Below, in pieces: positions 33,859 to 45,917 of a stretch of 64,000 nucleotides of DNA. The first letter of the stretch is position 1, and each line of letters begins with the position of its first letter. Both the position numbers and the translations under genes were made by a program. Origin of the DNA: Capra hircus. Its lineage: Eukaryota; Chordata; Mammalia; Artiodactyla; Bovidae. The notes under the pieces are model-generated. The model did not search any database. It was not told the origin of the DNA and worked only from the letters and a program-made list of their open reading frames with translations. The stretch is taken from positions 2,716,501 to 2,780,500 of the forward strand of contig NC_030820.1 in the NCBI RefSeq assembly GCF_001704415.2, given 5' to 3'.

Positions 33859-34624
33859 CAGTTCAGTTCAGTTCAGTCACTCAGTCGTGTCTGACTCTTT
33901 GAGAGCCCATGAATCACAGCACACCAGGCCTCCCTGTCCATCACCAACTCCCGGAGTTCACCCAGACTCACGGCCATCGAGTCGGTGATGCCATCCAGCC
34001 ACCTCATCCTGTCATCCCCTTCTCCTCCTGCCCCCAATCCCTCCCAGCATCAGAGTCTTTTCCAATGAGTCAACTCTTCACATGAGGTGGCCAAAGTACT
34101 GGAGTTTCAGCTTTAGCATCATTCCTTCCAAAGAACACCCAGGGCTGATCTCCTTCAGAATGGACTGGTTGGATCTTCTTGCAGTCCGAGGGACTCTCAA
34201 GAGTCTTCTCCAACACCACAGTTCAAAAGCATCAATTCTTCAGCACTCAGCTTTCTTCACAGTCCAACTCTCACATCCATACATGACCACTGGAAAAACC
34301 ATAGCCTTGACTAGACGGACATTTGTTGGCAAAGTAATGTCCCTGCTTTTGAATATGCTATCTAGGTTGGTCATAACTTTTCTTCCAAGGAGTAAGCATC
34401 TTTTAATCTCATGGCTGCAGTCACCATCTGCAGTGATTTTGGAGCCCCCCAAAATAAAGTCTGTCTCTGTTTCCACTGTTTCCCCATCTATTTGCCATGA
34501 AGTGATGGGACCAGGTGCCATGATCTTAGTTTTCTGAATGTTGAGTTTTAAGCCAACTTTTTCACTTTCCACTTTTACTTTCATCAAGAGGCTTTTTAGT
34601 TTCTCTTCACTTTCTGCCACAAGG
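33859..34624 (-). mobile_element. BovB 3' part (5'-truncated, ~770 bp)
   Basis: Starts with ttcagttcagttcagtcact and ends just upstream of MAESEEKLKSLLMKV. The minus-strand open piece 34240-34620 (126 codons) is intact from there to KKAEC. The catalytic YADD is not included. The long plus-strand frame (34082-34537) is its antisense. Confidence 0.94.
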
Positions 34625-35831
34625 GTTAGTCTATCAGGAATGATTAAGAAAGGGTGAGAAGAGAGGCATGTGATAATAAATTTCAGTAAGCAAGTGTAGT
34701 GAGTGTTATTAATGAAAATCTTAGGGATATTTTTCCCTCTCTGTGTATTCTGGCTTTTTATTTTAATTTGCCTTCAATTGCTGAGGATGAGGTTTAGCAT
34801 AATCCCTGGCTCTTGACATGCTATCACCCATCTGGACCTAGCCTTCTTTCATTCAGTCATCTATTCATTATTCACTTACCTTCAGATGATGTAATGAACC
34901 ATCGTGGATACTTCTCTAAACTAGAAATCAACAAGTATTTGTATCTACCTATGTGCTTCTTCCCTCTCCCATCTTCCCTTCTCCATGAAAGGGACCCCCA
35001 CCCTCAACTCTGTATTGATAATTTATATATATTTTAAATATCTAAATAGATTTCTCAAAATGGATATACATTTATACAATATAATGTTTAGTTTAATTTT
35101 TCTTAGACTTCATCAGACAGCTACCATATTCTGAGTGGTTTTGTGAGATTTTTTTCATTCAGTATTGGATCCCTAAAAGTTATCCGATAAATTGCTGTAT
35201 AACATTTTGGGGTAATATTTCAGGTGTATAATATTTTTGGGTGGCTTTATCTCTATGCTTTCGTTGTCTTTGAGTATTGGGAGTTTCTCCTGCACATTTT
35301 TGTGTTATCACCAATCTTACTATGAACCTTTGTGTACAAGATGTGTCTGTTCAAATTGTTCTCTACTCTAAAGTTACTGTTTTCCTTAATCCTATTTCTC
35401 CTCAAGCATTTACCCATTAATTTTAGCATTTTCCTGTATATTGTGCCTGCAACAATTATTACTATGTTGTTTGCCTAATGACGAGTTTGCATTTCCTTCA
35501 CTTGTTAATTATGTTATTGTATTATAACAATATATTTAATAATATATAGTGTTATATACTAATATAAATCAATAACATGAATAATAACACATTTTAATCA
35601 TGATTATATTGTAAGGAAGAGCTATTTCTGCTCCTCCATTATAGTATATTTAATTATTTATTTGTCTTAGCACAGGTTCATGGATATTTATTTTATTTCT
35701 TTATTATCTTGTGATATTATCATTCAGCTAGTTCTGGTTTTGGCAAGTGATTGCTCATTCAGGAGTCTTCTGCACCCTTTTAAGTTGACCCATCCTTTTT
35801 TAAGCACTTTCTTATTTTCTTGCACTACAAG
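34625..35831. other. AT-rich unassigned sequence, possible old L1 3' end
   Basis: 35150-35360 (ttactatgaacctttgtgtacaag and nearby) is suggestive of an old antisense L1 3' UTR. 35500-35600 is very AT-rich (aataatatatagtgttatat). No gene seen. Confidence 0.4.
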
Positions 35832-35979
35832 ATATTCCAAGGACCCTCTGTCTATGGAATGCTCCAGGCAAGAATACTGGAGCGGGTAGTCATTCCCTTC
35901 TCCAGGGGTCTCCCCGACCCAGGAACTGAAGCCAGGCCTCCAGGCAGATTCTTTACCATCTGAGCTATCAGAGAAGCAC
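35832..35979 (-). mobile_element. Bov-tA-type SINE, truncated
   Basis: Antisense: ccaggcaagaatactggagc, ttctccaggggtctccccga, head complement ttctttaccatctgagctat. The tail half is missing. Confidence 0.87.
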
Positions 35980-37086
35980 CCCTCTCCACCTTTTGTTAAT
36001 CTCTTCATTACACTTGATATTAGATTATAAGTGCTCTAAAAGAAGGATCCTATTTTAATGCTGTTTACACAGGACTTTTTATAGTTCTTTACATAGAGAA
36101 TTGACAATAGAGCCACCTCTTATGGGAAGTTACACATTTTAAAGCAGGCAATTATTTTCTTTGTGAAAACGAATTAATTTCAAAAAGAACTTTAGATCTC
36201 ATTACAATAAGGCAGTTTAAGAGGAAACAAAATTAATAAAACATGTAGAAGAATGTTTGTAACATTTTAGGTGTAAAATATGTGTGAATTCCTTCCCTGT
36301 CCCTTAACAATACTACTTTCTCACAGAAGATCTTATAATGTAAGTCAATTAATCCATTCTAAAGAAGCAGCCAGCTTATTATTCCCCTATTTGTCCCAGG
36401 AAGTTAAAAAGTCTTTAGAAAAGTATTTTAAAAATTAACTCAGGACAGAGTGGGTTAAACATTATAAACTATTCATTTTATAAATAAGGCTGAATATTTG
36501 TTTTGTTCATTTAATTATGAGAAATAATCAGCATTGGCATTTTCTTCTCTCCTATTGAGACTTCATTTTTATATTTTTAGAATAATCGTTAAGTCAGACT
36601 CTTTAAAACATGTTTAATAAGCTCTTTTTTTTTTTCTTTTTCACAAGCTAGGCAGGAAGCCCAGCTGGCCATATTAACATATTGTCATCTCATCAAAATA
36701 CTTCTGAGATGTATGAGTTTGTGAGTGTGTGTGGTTGTGAAGTTAAAAATCTTTTATTGTAGGCTCTATTTTTCTTTATTATCTATCACTGAATTGGCAA
36801 ACTATGTCATATAGACCATATTTCATCCCTAGGCCTACCAGAGATTCATTCAGTGAAATGTCTTTATTACTTTGTGATTCTGATCTTATTTCCTGGTGTT
36901 AGACCATGTTATTGTTGATGACAAGGTTAAGAAATATACTGGCTTTAACAATTGCCAGAAAATAATTAGTTTGTCTTTTCTATTTGCCTCCTCTTCTCAG
37001 AGATGGGGTCATTTGACTCCACCATCAGCCCTTTAGAATCAATTTTGACCTCGAAAGAGAGAGATTTAAAGTGTTCACCACCCTAT
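35980..37086. other. Unassigned sequence
   Basis: No repeat or exon recognised. Contains a T-run (36625-36637) and a short gtgtgtgtgg stretch (36724-36733). Confidence 0.45.
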
Positions 37087-37262
37087 GGTGCATGTGTGCA
37101 TGCTCAGTGCCTCAGTCATGTCAGACTCTTTGTGATCCCATGGACTGTAGCCCACTAGGCTCCTCAGTCTAAGGGATTTCCCAGGAAAGGGTACTGGAGT
37201 GGGTTGCCATTTCCTTCTTCACCACTCTCTGGTGGTTGGACTCAAATTCTGTCTTCTTGAGC
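37087..37262 (-). mobile_element. Bov-tA-type SINE, diverged
   Basis: gtgtgcatgctcagtgcctc, catggactgtagcccactag, gtactggagtgggttgccat are clear. The head half (37220-37262) is strongly diverged. Confidence 0.8.
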
Positions 37263-37864
37263 TTTGAATGGTGCTGGGCCTCTGAATTTTTTTGCTGGGG
37301 CCAGATTCCCAAATTCCACTCCAGTCCTTGCTACTGAACCTCATCTTTTGCCCTGTCCCAGCAAACAGCCTAATCTCCAACTCTCTCTGAGACCTTGGAA
37401 TCTGCCGCTCTTAGTAGATAAATTACAAAGGACAGAGGCTTGCTCCCCAAGAATCTCCTCAGCCGTTCCTCAGACACCTGGTTGAATTTCTCAGAACTGC
37501 TAGAAACACTTTATACTACACAAACTGTGTTCAGACTCTAGGCGATGTAATTTTAATCCTGCTCAATTCAATTCAACTTAACAAAGATTTATTAACCAAC
37601 TTCAGGGCCAGGTCTTATGCTAGAGTCTGGGAATATAAAGATAAATGACACATAAGAATGCTTTTAAGGAGTTCCTTGTCTTCTTGAGGACATTGAGGTA
37701 TAAATATTCTACAACCGTGTATGTTAAGAACTAGATATATATACATAATCAGAGAGAGGAACAGCTCTGTAGTCAACTATCTGGGAGGAAAACATGAAGA
37801 TAATCAGTTTTCGTGTGTACTGACTGCATAAGCATCATGCCTGAATTTTTTCCTTGGCTATTAG
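37263..37864. other. Unassigned sequence
   Basis: 37595-37690 (ggccaggtcttatgctagagtctggg) resembles an ancient repeat motif also seen near 45580 and 56130. A 73-codon open frame at 37264-37485 has no recognisable domain. Confidence 0.4.
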
Positions 37865-38240
37865 AAAATATGGTAGATTGCATTATTGGCTCCATTTTAT
37901 ATCTATATCTATGTATATAGATATATACACTTTTTGACTAGACCGCATGGGGGCAGTCACCTGCCACATCCCATAACTTTGGGAAATTAGTGGGCATAAT
38001 ATAAGCAGGGGTGTGGGATGGATTTGCACATTGGAGTTTGTGTTTTGTGCTGCTACCATTGTTAATAAGAGGTGCTCAGGGAATCTGCCAGTCCCCAGAG
38101 GGGACTGAAAGACACATGAAATAAAGTTACTCCACGTAAGCTATTTTGGTCAAGCTACCCAAGAGCAGCAACCCCAAATGACACACATAAGCATGAGAAA
38201 GCCCAGCTGAGATCAGCTCAGCCCTGGCCTCATGATCTAT
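37865..38240 (+). mobile_element. Possible old MaLR/LTR-type repeat
   Basis: gtagattgcattattggctc at the left, gaaataaagttactccacg and catgagaaagcccagctgag toward the right are reminiscent of MLT1-like LTRs. I could not confirm the class. A short (atct/tata) run lies at 37900-37930. Confidence 0.3.
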
Positions 38241-38659
38241 AAAACTTACACATCATAATTATAAAAATTAAATATCATTGTGTTCAGCCCTTAGTTCTGG
38301 TGAAGTATTATGAAGGAAGAGTTAGCCATACAGGAATCACTGAAACTGTTGACTGATTTATTAGAGTTATATTTTAGAAAGATCATCGTTTTGACAATAA
38401 TATTGACAGGGAAGAGATTAGAAGTGGACAGAAAAGACTAGATCACAACATTTGGATAAGAGGTTGTAACAGTGAAAAACAGAATGAATTCAGGAGTGAT
38501 ATAAGATGTAGGTCGCTATTGATTACAGTTGGAGGAGAAGATGGAGTTGAGAATGGCTTGTAGATTTCTGGGTTAGGTTACTGACAAAGTGGATGACGAT
38601 AAATAGGAGTTCAGAAAGGTTTGTTAATGGACATGAAACAAGTCAGTAACCCATCCCCT

Positions 38660-38745
38660 TCTTTTTTAAAATTTTTTAAATATATATTAATTTTAATTGG
38701 AGGCTAATTACTTTACAATATTGTATTGGTTTTGCCATACCCGTT
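38660..38745 (-). mobile_element. L1 3' end, antisense
   Basis: T-rich start, then aattggaggctaattacttt and ttgtattggttttgccatac, the last ~80 bp of a ruminant L1. Confidence 0.8.
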
Positions 38746-38967
38746 CCCTTCTAAGCAGAGATAACTAAAAGTAGTGAATTCAGTCAAGTCTCGATGTAAA
38801 TGTGTTAATGACCTGAGAACAAGACCTCCTGGCAGACATACTAACAGTGATTTTTGGTGGAAGATATCAAGGAATCTAACCTATTTTTCACGGTCTCCCT
38901 TGATTATTAACTATACAAAAAACTTGAATTTAGAAATTTATAGGTCATGGATGGCTGAAGTGGACAG

Positions 38968-40932
38968 GCAAAACTAGATGACATTGTACAGGAGTGAGGG
39001 ATCAAGACCATCTCCAAGAAAAAGAAATGCAAAAAGGGAAAATGATTGCTTGGGGGAGGCCTTACAAATAGCTGTGAAAAGAAGAGAAGCAAAAAGCAAA
39101 GGTGAAAAGGAAAGATATACCCATTTGAAGGCAGATTTCTAAAGAATAGCAAGGAGAGATAAAAAAGCCTTCCTCAGTGATCAATGCAAAGAAATAGAGG
39201 AAAACAATAGAATGGGAAAGACTAGAGATCACTTTAAGAAAATTATAGCTACCAAGGGAACATTTCATACAAAGATGGGCTCAATAAAGGACAGAAACAG
39301 TATGGACCTAACAGAGGCAGATGAGATTAAAAACAGGTGGCAAGAATGCACAGAAGAACTAAAGAAAACAAAATCATCATGACCCGGATAATCACGATGG
39401 TGTGATCACTCACCTAGAGCCAGACATCCTGGAATGTGAAGTCAAGTGAGCCTTAGGAAGCATCATGACAGACAAAGCTAGTGGAGGTGATGGAATTCCA
39501 GTTGAGCTATTTCAAATCCTGAAAGATGATGCTGTGAAAGTGCTGCACTCAATATGCCAGCAAATTTTGAAAACTCAGCAGTGGCCACAGGACTGGAAGA
39601 AGTCAGTTTTCATTCCAATCCCAAAGAAAGGTAATGCCAAAGAATGTTCAAACTACTAAACAATGGCACTCATCTCACATGCTAGCAAAGTAATGCTCAA
39701 AATTCTCCAATCCAGGCTTCAACAGTGTGTGAACCAGGAACTTCCAGATATTCAAGTTGGATTTAGAAAAGGCAGAGGAACCAGAGATAAAATTGCCAAC
39801 ATTCATTGAATCATCAAAAAAAGTGAGAGAAGTCCAGAAAAACATATACTTCTGCTTTATTGACTATGCCAAAGCCTTTGACTGTGTGGATCACAACAAA
39901 CTGTGGAAAATTCTTCAAAAGATGGGAAAATCAGACCACCTGACCTGCCTCTTGAGAAATCTGTATGCAGGTCAGGAATTAACAGTTAGAACTGGACATT
40001 GAACAACAGACTGTTTCCAAATAGGAAAAGGAGTACATGAAGGCTGTATATTGTCACCCTGCTTATTTAAATTCTATGCAGAGTACATCATGAGAAACAC
40101 TGGACTAGACGAAGCCCAAGCTGGAATCAAGATTGCCAGGAGAAATATCAATAACCTCAGATGACACCACCCTCATGGCAGAAAGCAAAGAAGAACTAAA
40201 GAACCTCTTGATGAAAGTGAAAGAGGTGAGTAAAAAAGTTGACTTAAAACTCAACATTCAGAAAACTAAGATCACAGCATCTGGTCCCATCACTTAATGG
40301 CAAATAGATGGGGAAACAGTGGAAACAGTGACAGATTTTATTTTTGGGACTCCAAAATCACTGCAGATGGTGACTACAGCCATGATATTAAAAGATACTT
40401 GCTCCTTGGAAGAAAAGTTATGACCAACCTCAATAGCATATTAAAAAGCAGAGACATTACTATGCCAACAAAGGTCCATCTAGTCAGAGCTATGGTTTTT
40501 CCAGTAGTCATGTATGAATGGAAGAGTTAGACTATAAAGAGAGCTGAGCAGCGAAGAAATGATGCTTTTGAACTGTGGTGTTGGAGAAGACTCTTGAGAG
40601 TCCCTTGGACTGCAAGGAGATCCAACCAGTCCATCCTAAAGAAAATCAGTCCTGAATATTCATTGGAAGGACTGATGCTGAAGCTGAAACTCCAATACTT
40701 TGGCTATCTGATGAGAAGAACTGACTTATTTGAAAAGACCGTGATGCTGGGAAAGATTGAAGGCAGGAGGAGAAGGGGACAACAATGGATGAGATGGTTT
40801 GATAGCATCACTGACTCAATGGACCTGAGTTTGAGTAAACTCTGGGAGTTGGTGATAGACAGGTTGGCCTGGCATGCTGCAGTCCATGGGGTCTCAAAGA
40901 GTCAGACACAACTGAGTGACTGAACTGAAATG
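38968..40932 (+). mobile_element. BovB LINE, RT-containing, 5'-truncated
   Basis: Starts at atgacattgtacaggagtga in the linker and ends with the family tail gagtgactgaactgaaatg. The endonuclease is missing. Similar in age to the copy at 28735-30218. Confidence 0.94.
38990..40923 (+). pseudogene. BovB RT reading frame with deleted catalytic codons
   Basis: Pieces at 39465-39659 (KASGGDGIPVELFQILKDDA), 39757-40002 (FIDYAKAFDCVDHNKLW), 40297-40530 and 40594-40923. At the active site (near 40155-40170) the sequence reads cctcagatgacacc where other copies read cctcagatatgcagatgacacc, an 8-nt loss between direct cagat repeats. It removes the Tyr and Ala of YADD and shifts frame. Confidence 0.92.
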
Positions 40933-41045
40933 ATGTCTGAAGACTGGAAAGTCATGTCATAGACTATTATTAATAATGTATGAAATGGGTATTTCCAAAA
41001 TGGAAATGTGTCTCTGTGAGTAGTGTCTCCATATACATTGTTCAG

Positions 41046-41259
41046 GTGGCACTAGTGGTAAAGAACACACCTGCTAATGCAGGAGTCATAGAAGACAAGG
41101 TTTGATCCCTGGATCGGGAAGATCCCCAGGAGGAGGGCATGGCAACAAGCTCCAGTATTCTAGTCTGGAGAATCCCATGAACAGAGGAGCCTGGTGGGGT
41201 ACATACAGTCCATATGGTCACAAAAGTTGGACACAACTCAAGCAATTTAGGATACATGC
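41046..41259 (+). mobile_element. Bov-tA-type SINE
   Basis: Head gtggcactagtggtaaagaa, B-box-like ggtttgatccctggatcgg, tail gttggacacaactcaagcaa. A perfect 13-bp duplication atacattgttcag flanks it (41033-41045 and 41260-41272). Confidence 0.94.
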
Positions 41260-41272
41260 ATACATTGTTCAG

Positions 41273-42009
41273 AAAAACATCTTCTCTATAAAATGTGAAA
41301 CCACAATTCAGGTAAATGGTAGAGAAAAGTGGTCTTCTGGGTACATGCGTCTCACTGTCTCAGATTCCTCCATGAACATTTCATCTGCGACTGGTGACTT
41401 CCTACTTCCTTTGTATTATTAAGTTTTGGTTTGGGGTAGAATCTATAATTTTGTGAGTCTTCTTGGGCAATTCCACACCTTGTGTTCTCAAAACATGGAT
41501 ATCAGTGCTGGAGTGTGGACAGGGAGAGGTGTGAAAACCTGACTGAAGATGATACAAATAAAGCAAACAGAAGCCACCAACCAGGACATGGTACTTCACC
41601 TATTCATGATTAGTGAATATTCTGTCAAAGAAAGGCTCCTCCCAGTGGGTGTTAGCTACCTGACTATGTTAATGAACAAGGCTGGGGATTGACTTGTTAA
41701 GATAAAGGCTTTCTTTGATTACAATCTGAGAACACTATGGATGGAGTGAGCACTGGAAATTGCCAGAAAGAGAGGGTGCAGTTCTCAGAAGTAAGAGATA
41801 TTAGGCAAACAAACAATAGCTGGTCTTAATGAAATTCTCTGACTGGCACGAAGTTTTAATGTTCAGATAGATTTGATGTGAAGTCTTTTCTTGTTCTAGA
41901 ATCACCTGAAGTATTGTGTGTTTGCTGCTTTGCTCTTTATAATGGGCTTATGTTTTATTTCTCCCCAAGATATTATTAACTTCTTAAGAACAGGAGTGTG
42001 TTGTACACC
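41273..42009. other. Unassigned sequence
   Basis: No repeat or exon recognised. Confidence 0.45.
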
Positions 42010-42150
42010 AGTGATTCTCAAAATAAACTCATACAAATCCCCAATAAAATGCAGATTCTGACTCACCATGTCTGGGTAGGAACCTGAGAATTTGAATTTC
42101 CAAACATCTCAGGTGTTGTGATACTGCTGGTCTATGACACCAGTCTAGCT
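42010..42150 (-). mobile_element. MER5-type hAT DNA transposon relic
   Basis: Begins cagtgattctcaaa, matching the MER5 terminal inverted repeat. tctgactcaccatgtctggg, acctgagaatttgaatttcc and ctcaggtgttgtgatactgctggtc follow in the MER5A order (antisense). Non-autonomous, ancient in mammals. Confidence 0.7.
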
Positions 42151-42545
42151 CTAGAAAGATCATTTATCAGAGTATGAACATTTCACAGCTGTTTATTATG
42201 GGTCCTTAATTATAGGAATTATTCCCATGACTGCCTCCCATAAAGAAATTTCCCATTTGAGAAAAGCTTTCACAGTCTTTTCTGTCTTCCTTCTAGAGAG
42301 CAGAATAAATCAGAGAGAAACTCATGGAGCAAAACTATGCCTTCCTCCCTATTCACCACGAAGTGGCTGCTAGTTGTCTTGAAATGGAAATATGACTTCC
42401 TCTGATGGCAATATGTTAATTAGTTGTCCTCAGCAAACTAAATTGCATGCATAAAAAGTACTTTTACTTGATGATGGAAAAGTACTCTTGACTAAATTTC
42501 AGGGCATCTAATTTGTCTTCCTTTTTCATGTCCTTTATTTCATAG
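42151..42545. other. Unassigned sequence
   Basis: No repeat or exon recognised. Confidence 0.4.
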
Positions 42546-43124
42546 TTCAGTTCAGTTCAGTTGCTCAGTCATGTCCGACTCTTTGCGACCCCATGAATTG
42601 TAGCACACCAGGCCTCCCTGTCCATCACCAACTCCAGGAGTTCACTCAGACTCACATCCATCGAGTCAGTGATACCATCCAGCCATCTCATCCTCTGTCA
42701 TCCCTTTTTCCTCCTACCCCCAATCCCTCCCAGCATCAGAGTCTTTCTCAGTGAGTCAACTCTTCACATGAGGTGGCCAAAGTATTGGAGTTTCAGCTTT
42801 AGCATCATTCCTCCCAAAGAACACTCAGGACTAATCTCCTTTAGAATGGACTGGTTGAATCTCCTTGCAGTCCAAGGGACTCTCAAGAGTCTTCTCCAAC
42901 ACCACAGTTCAAAAGCATCAATTCTTCAGCACTCAGCCTTCTTCACAGTCCAAATCTCACATCCATACATGACCACAGGAAAAACCATAGCCTTGACTAG
43001 ACGGACCTTAGTCAGCAAAGTAATGTCTCTGCTTTTGAATATGCTATCTAGGTTGGTCATAACTTTTCTTCCAAGGAGTAAGCGTCTTTTAATTTCATGG
43101 CTGCAATCACCATCTGCAGTGATT
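42546..43124 (-). mobile_element. BovB 3' part (5'-truncated, ~580 bp)
   Basis: From ttcagttcagttgctcagtc to caccatctgcagtgatt. Similarity ends there and unassigned gggcacagc begins. Close to the truncation point of the copy at 61413. Confidence 0.94.
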
Positions 43125-43499
43125 GGGCACAGCTAAAATCTCCCCAGCCTTGGCATCCTTGTTCATGTATATAATACCCATCTGCCCTGTTGATTTAGAG
43201 ATGGTATCATTTCCTGGATTTTGCTATTATTTATTTATTTCCATTCTTGACTTGTCTCCCCTAGAAAGTGTTAAGCTCTTGGAAGTCATGGGTGGTAATA
43301 CCAATATTTACATCAATTAAGAAACAAATACTTAACTATGTGTCAGGTATCATCCCATGGATTTTCTGTACAATATTTCACACAGTATTCTCAACAACTT
43401 TATTATGCCTATTTCACATATGAGAAAAAAAGAAGCTTAAAGGGGATTAAAAACATACCTGAGACAGTTGCCACTCAATAAACATTCTCTGGTGTTTTA
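43125..43499. other. Unassigned sequence, possible MIR remnant
   Basis: 43385-43470 (caactttattatgcctattt ... tgagaaaaaaagaagcttaaa) resembles a MIR core. No gene. Confidence 0.4.
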
Positions 43500-43715
43500 C
43501 AGGTGGCTCAGTGGGTAAAGAATATGCCTGCAATCCAGGAGACAAGACTCAGGAGATACGGGTTTGATCCTGCATTGGGAAGATCCCTTGGAGGAGGGCA
43601 TGGCAACCACTCCAGTATCCTTGCCTGGAGAATCACATTGACAGAGGAGCCTGTTGGGCTACAGTCGATAGAGTTGTGTAGAGTCATATTTGGCTGAAGT
43701 AACTGAGCACACATG
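43500..43715 (+). mobile_element. Bov-tA-type SINE
   Basis: Head caggtggctcagtgggtaaa, ggtttgatcctgcattggga, and a tail with several substitutions. A weak duplication attctctg may flank it (43483-43490 and near 43728). Confidence 0.88.
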
Positions 43716-43982
43716 CACTCATGCACCTATTCTCTGTGTCTTCTCTTGCACAGAATCACAGTTACATTTGGGGCAGCAACGTGGTTAACTACAAGATTCC
43801 CTTTCCCAGCCTCTCTTGAAGCTGCGTTTGCATGTGTCTATGGCATTGTAAATGTAAGTCCAAGTGCGGTAGAGAACATGAAGATGTGTAAACGAAGCCG
43901 AGATGATGAGGGGAGAAACATTTTTTGAGAAAAGCATTTATCACTCTTCTGACTTCTTTCCTTCTTCAGGCCTTGAGTGAGA

Positions 43983-44168
43983 GAGTCAAAGTCGCCCAGT
44001 CACGTCAGACTCTTTGCGATCCCATGAACTATACACTCCAAGGAATTCTCTAGACCAAAATACTGGAGTCAGTAGCCTTTCCCTTCTCCAGGGGATCTTC
44101 CCAGCCCAGGGATTGAACCCAGGTCTCCTGCACTGCAGGCAGATTCTTTACCAGCTGACCCACAAGGG
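43983..44168 (-). mobile_element. Bov-tA-type SINE
   Basis: Antisense SINE: gtcgcccagtcacgtcagac at left, gggattgaacccaggtctcc B-box complement, ttctttaccagctgacccac head complement. Confidence 0.9.
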
Positions 44169-44170
44169 GG

Positions 44171-44584
44171 TGATCCTTTAATGGCTTCAAGCTCTGGTAG
44201 GTGACCTTGGGATGAAGACTACCCACTGGCAAGTTGTAGCAAATAATAGGAAAAAAATGAGTCCTTGGTGATCAGGAAGCTACATTTCTCGTACAGCACT
44301 ACTAGCTGTAGACTTCTGTTAGATGAGAGAGAAGTTAATATCTACCTTTTCAGTCATTTGGATTTTCACTTACTCATAGCCTTGCCTTATCCTAGGTGAA
44401 GCACAGCTTCAGAGATATCACTGAGATTCAGTTCTATATGTATATTTTCTTCCTACTCTCAGTGCCTGGTCCCACGATACGCACATTATATGTACTGCTT
44501 AGCTAGGATGCAAAATGAACTTCTTGTTGAGAAGAAAGAAAAAAAAAAAACCCAGTATATTTTCTGTATTCAAATATCCTGTCC
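44171..44584. other. Unassigned sequence
   Basis: No repeat or exon recognised. An A-run lies at 44539-44550. Confidence 0.4.
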
Positions 44585-44597
44585 CAGAATTTCCTTG

Positions 44598-45118
44598 GAA
44601 GAAAAGCTATGACAAACTTAGTGTGTAAAAAAGCAGAGACATCACTTTGCCAACAATGGTCCATATAGTCAAAGCTATGGTTTTTCCAGTAGTCACGTGC
44701 AGATGTGAGAGTTGGACCATAAAGAAGGCTGAGCACTCAAGAATTGATGCTTTCAAACTGTGATGCTGGAGAAGAAGACTCTTGAGAGTCCCTTGGATTG
44801 CAAGGTGATCAAACCAGTCAATCATAAAGGAAATCAACCCTGAATATTCACTGGAAGGATTGATGTTGAAGCTGAAGCTCCAGTACTTTGGCCACCTGAT
44901 ATGAAGGGCCAACTCATTGAAAAAAACTCTGATGCTGGGAATGATTGAAGGCAGGAGAAAGGGGCAACAGAGGATGAAATAGTTGGATGGCATCATTGAC
45001 TCAATGGACGTGAGTTTGAGCAAACTCTGGGACATAGTGAAGGACAGCAAAGCCTGGTGTGCTATAGTTCATGAGGTTGCAGAGTCAGACACAACCTAGT
45101 GGCTGAACAACAGCAACA
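44598..45118 (+). mobile_element. BovB 3' part (5'-truncated)
   Basis: From gaagaaaagctatgacaaac through the C-terminal coding region to a first 3' tail (gagtcagacacaacctagtggctgaacaacagc). A 13-bp duplication starting before this copy is matched only after a second tail at 45349, so this is the 5' part of a longer insertion. Confidence 0.93.
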
Positions 45119-45297
45119 ATAATTTCGGTTGCAAACAACCTGGCCTGGACAACCTGGTAGAGAGGGGACTGGGTTGCATTTGCCTCTGGAGATACAGACT
45201 ACTTTTTGGGTGATCGTATCCCCTTTCTCTAGTTGTGGTTCAAAGTAGCTGTTTTCAGTGAACCTGAGTGTGCTCTGAATCCTTGCTATTGGGGTTT
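45119..45297 (+). other. Sequence between two BovB-type tails (candidate 3' transduction)
   Basis: About 180 bp with no recognised family. It starts aataatttcggttgcaaaca and ends attggggtttcaag. It lies inside the same target duplication as the BovB copy on its left and the short tail on its right, so it probably entered with them. Confidence 0.5.
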
Positions 45298-45349
45298 CAA
45301 GTCCATGGGGTTACAAAGAGTCGGACACGACTGAGCGACTAAACAACAA
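45298..45349 (+). mobile_element. Second BovB/Bov-tA-type 3' tail
   Basis: tccatggggttacaaagagtcggacacgactgagcgac then taaacaacaac: the conserved 3' end alone, without the body of either family. It is followed by cagaatttccttg (45350-45362), a perfect copy of 44585-44597. Confidence 0.85.
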
Positions 45350-45362
45350 CAGAATTTCCTTG

Positions 45363-45843
45363 CAGATCCAGCAGGTCAAAGCCAGGAATACAATGATGCT
45401 CCCCTCAAATAATTAGAAAATGTAGTAAATATATTTCTTGAAGACTGGAAATGCTTTTCAAGATTCATATTTCGTTTACTGGTGTTCCTGCACTCTACAT
45501 TTTTGTCATTTGCAATCCAGACATTTGAAGTTGCCATTGTCATTTGTACATTGATTTGGCAAATATTTATAAAACATCTGTTGTACACCAGAAGCTATTT
45601 AGTTACTGGGGACAGAAGAGTGAACAAAATAGACAATATTCCTCATATTCCTGATAAAATAGACAATATTCATGTTTGTGTGGGAGGGTATGGGGCGAGG
45701 ACAAATAATAAACAGTATGTCATTTAGTAAATTTTTAGGGAGAAAATAGAGTGGAGTAAGGTGGATAGTATTGCTAGGATGGGGAAAATTGCCTAAAATT
45801 GATAGGAGAGCAAATTATGCAATATTTGCTTTCTCTTTTTTTA
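45363..45843. other. Unassigned sequence, possible ancient repeat
   Basis: 45555-45640 (gttgtacaccagaagctatttagttactggggac) resembles an old mammalian repeat motif also present near 37600 and 56130. No gene. Confidence 0.35.
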
Positions 45844-45917
45844 AACACCTTTTAATTAATTAATTTTTGGCTTCCTCTCATTGAGGTGAGTGAGGGCTAT
45901 CCTCTAGCTGCAGTGCG
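45844..45917 (-). mobile_element. CHR-type SINE, left part, split by an LTR
   Basis: tttaattaattaatttttgg then gtgagtgagggctatcctc is the antisense 3' half of a CHR-type SINE. Its continuation lies at 47147-47328 after the LTR. Flanks of the LTR are tgcg (45914-45917) and tggg (47143-47146). Confidence 0.78.
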
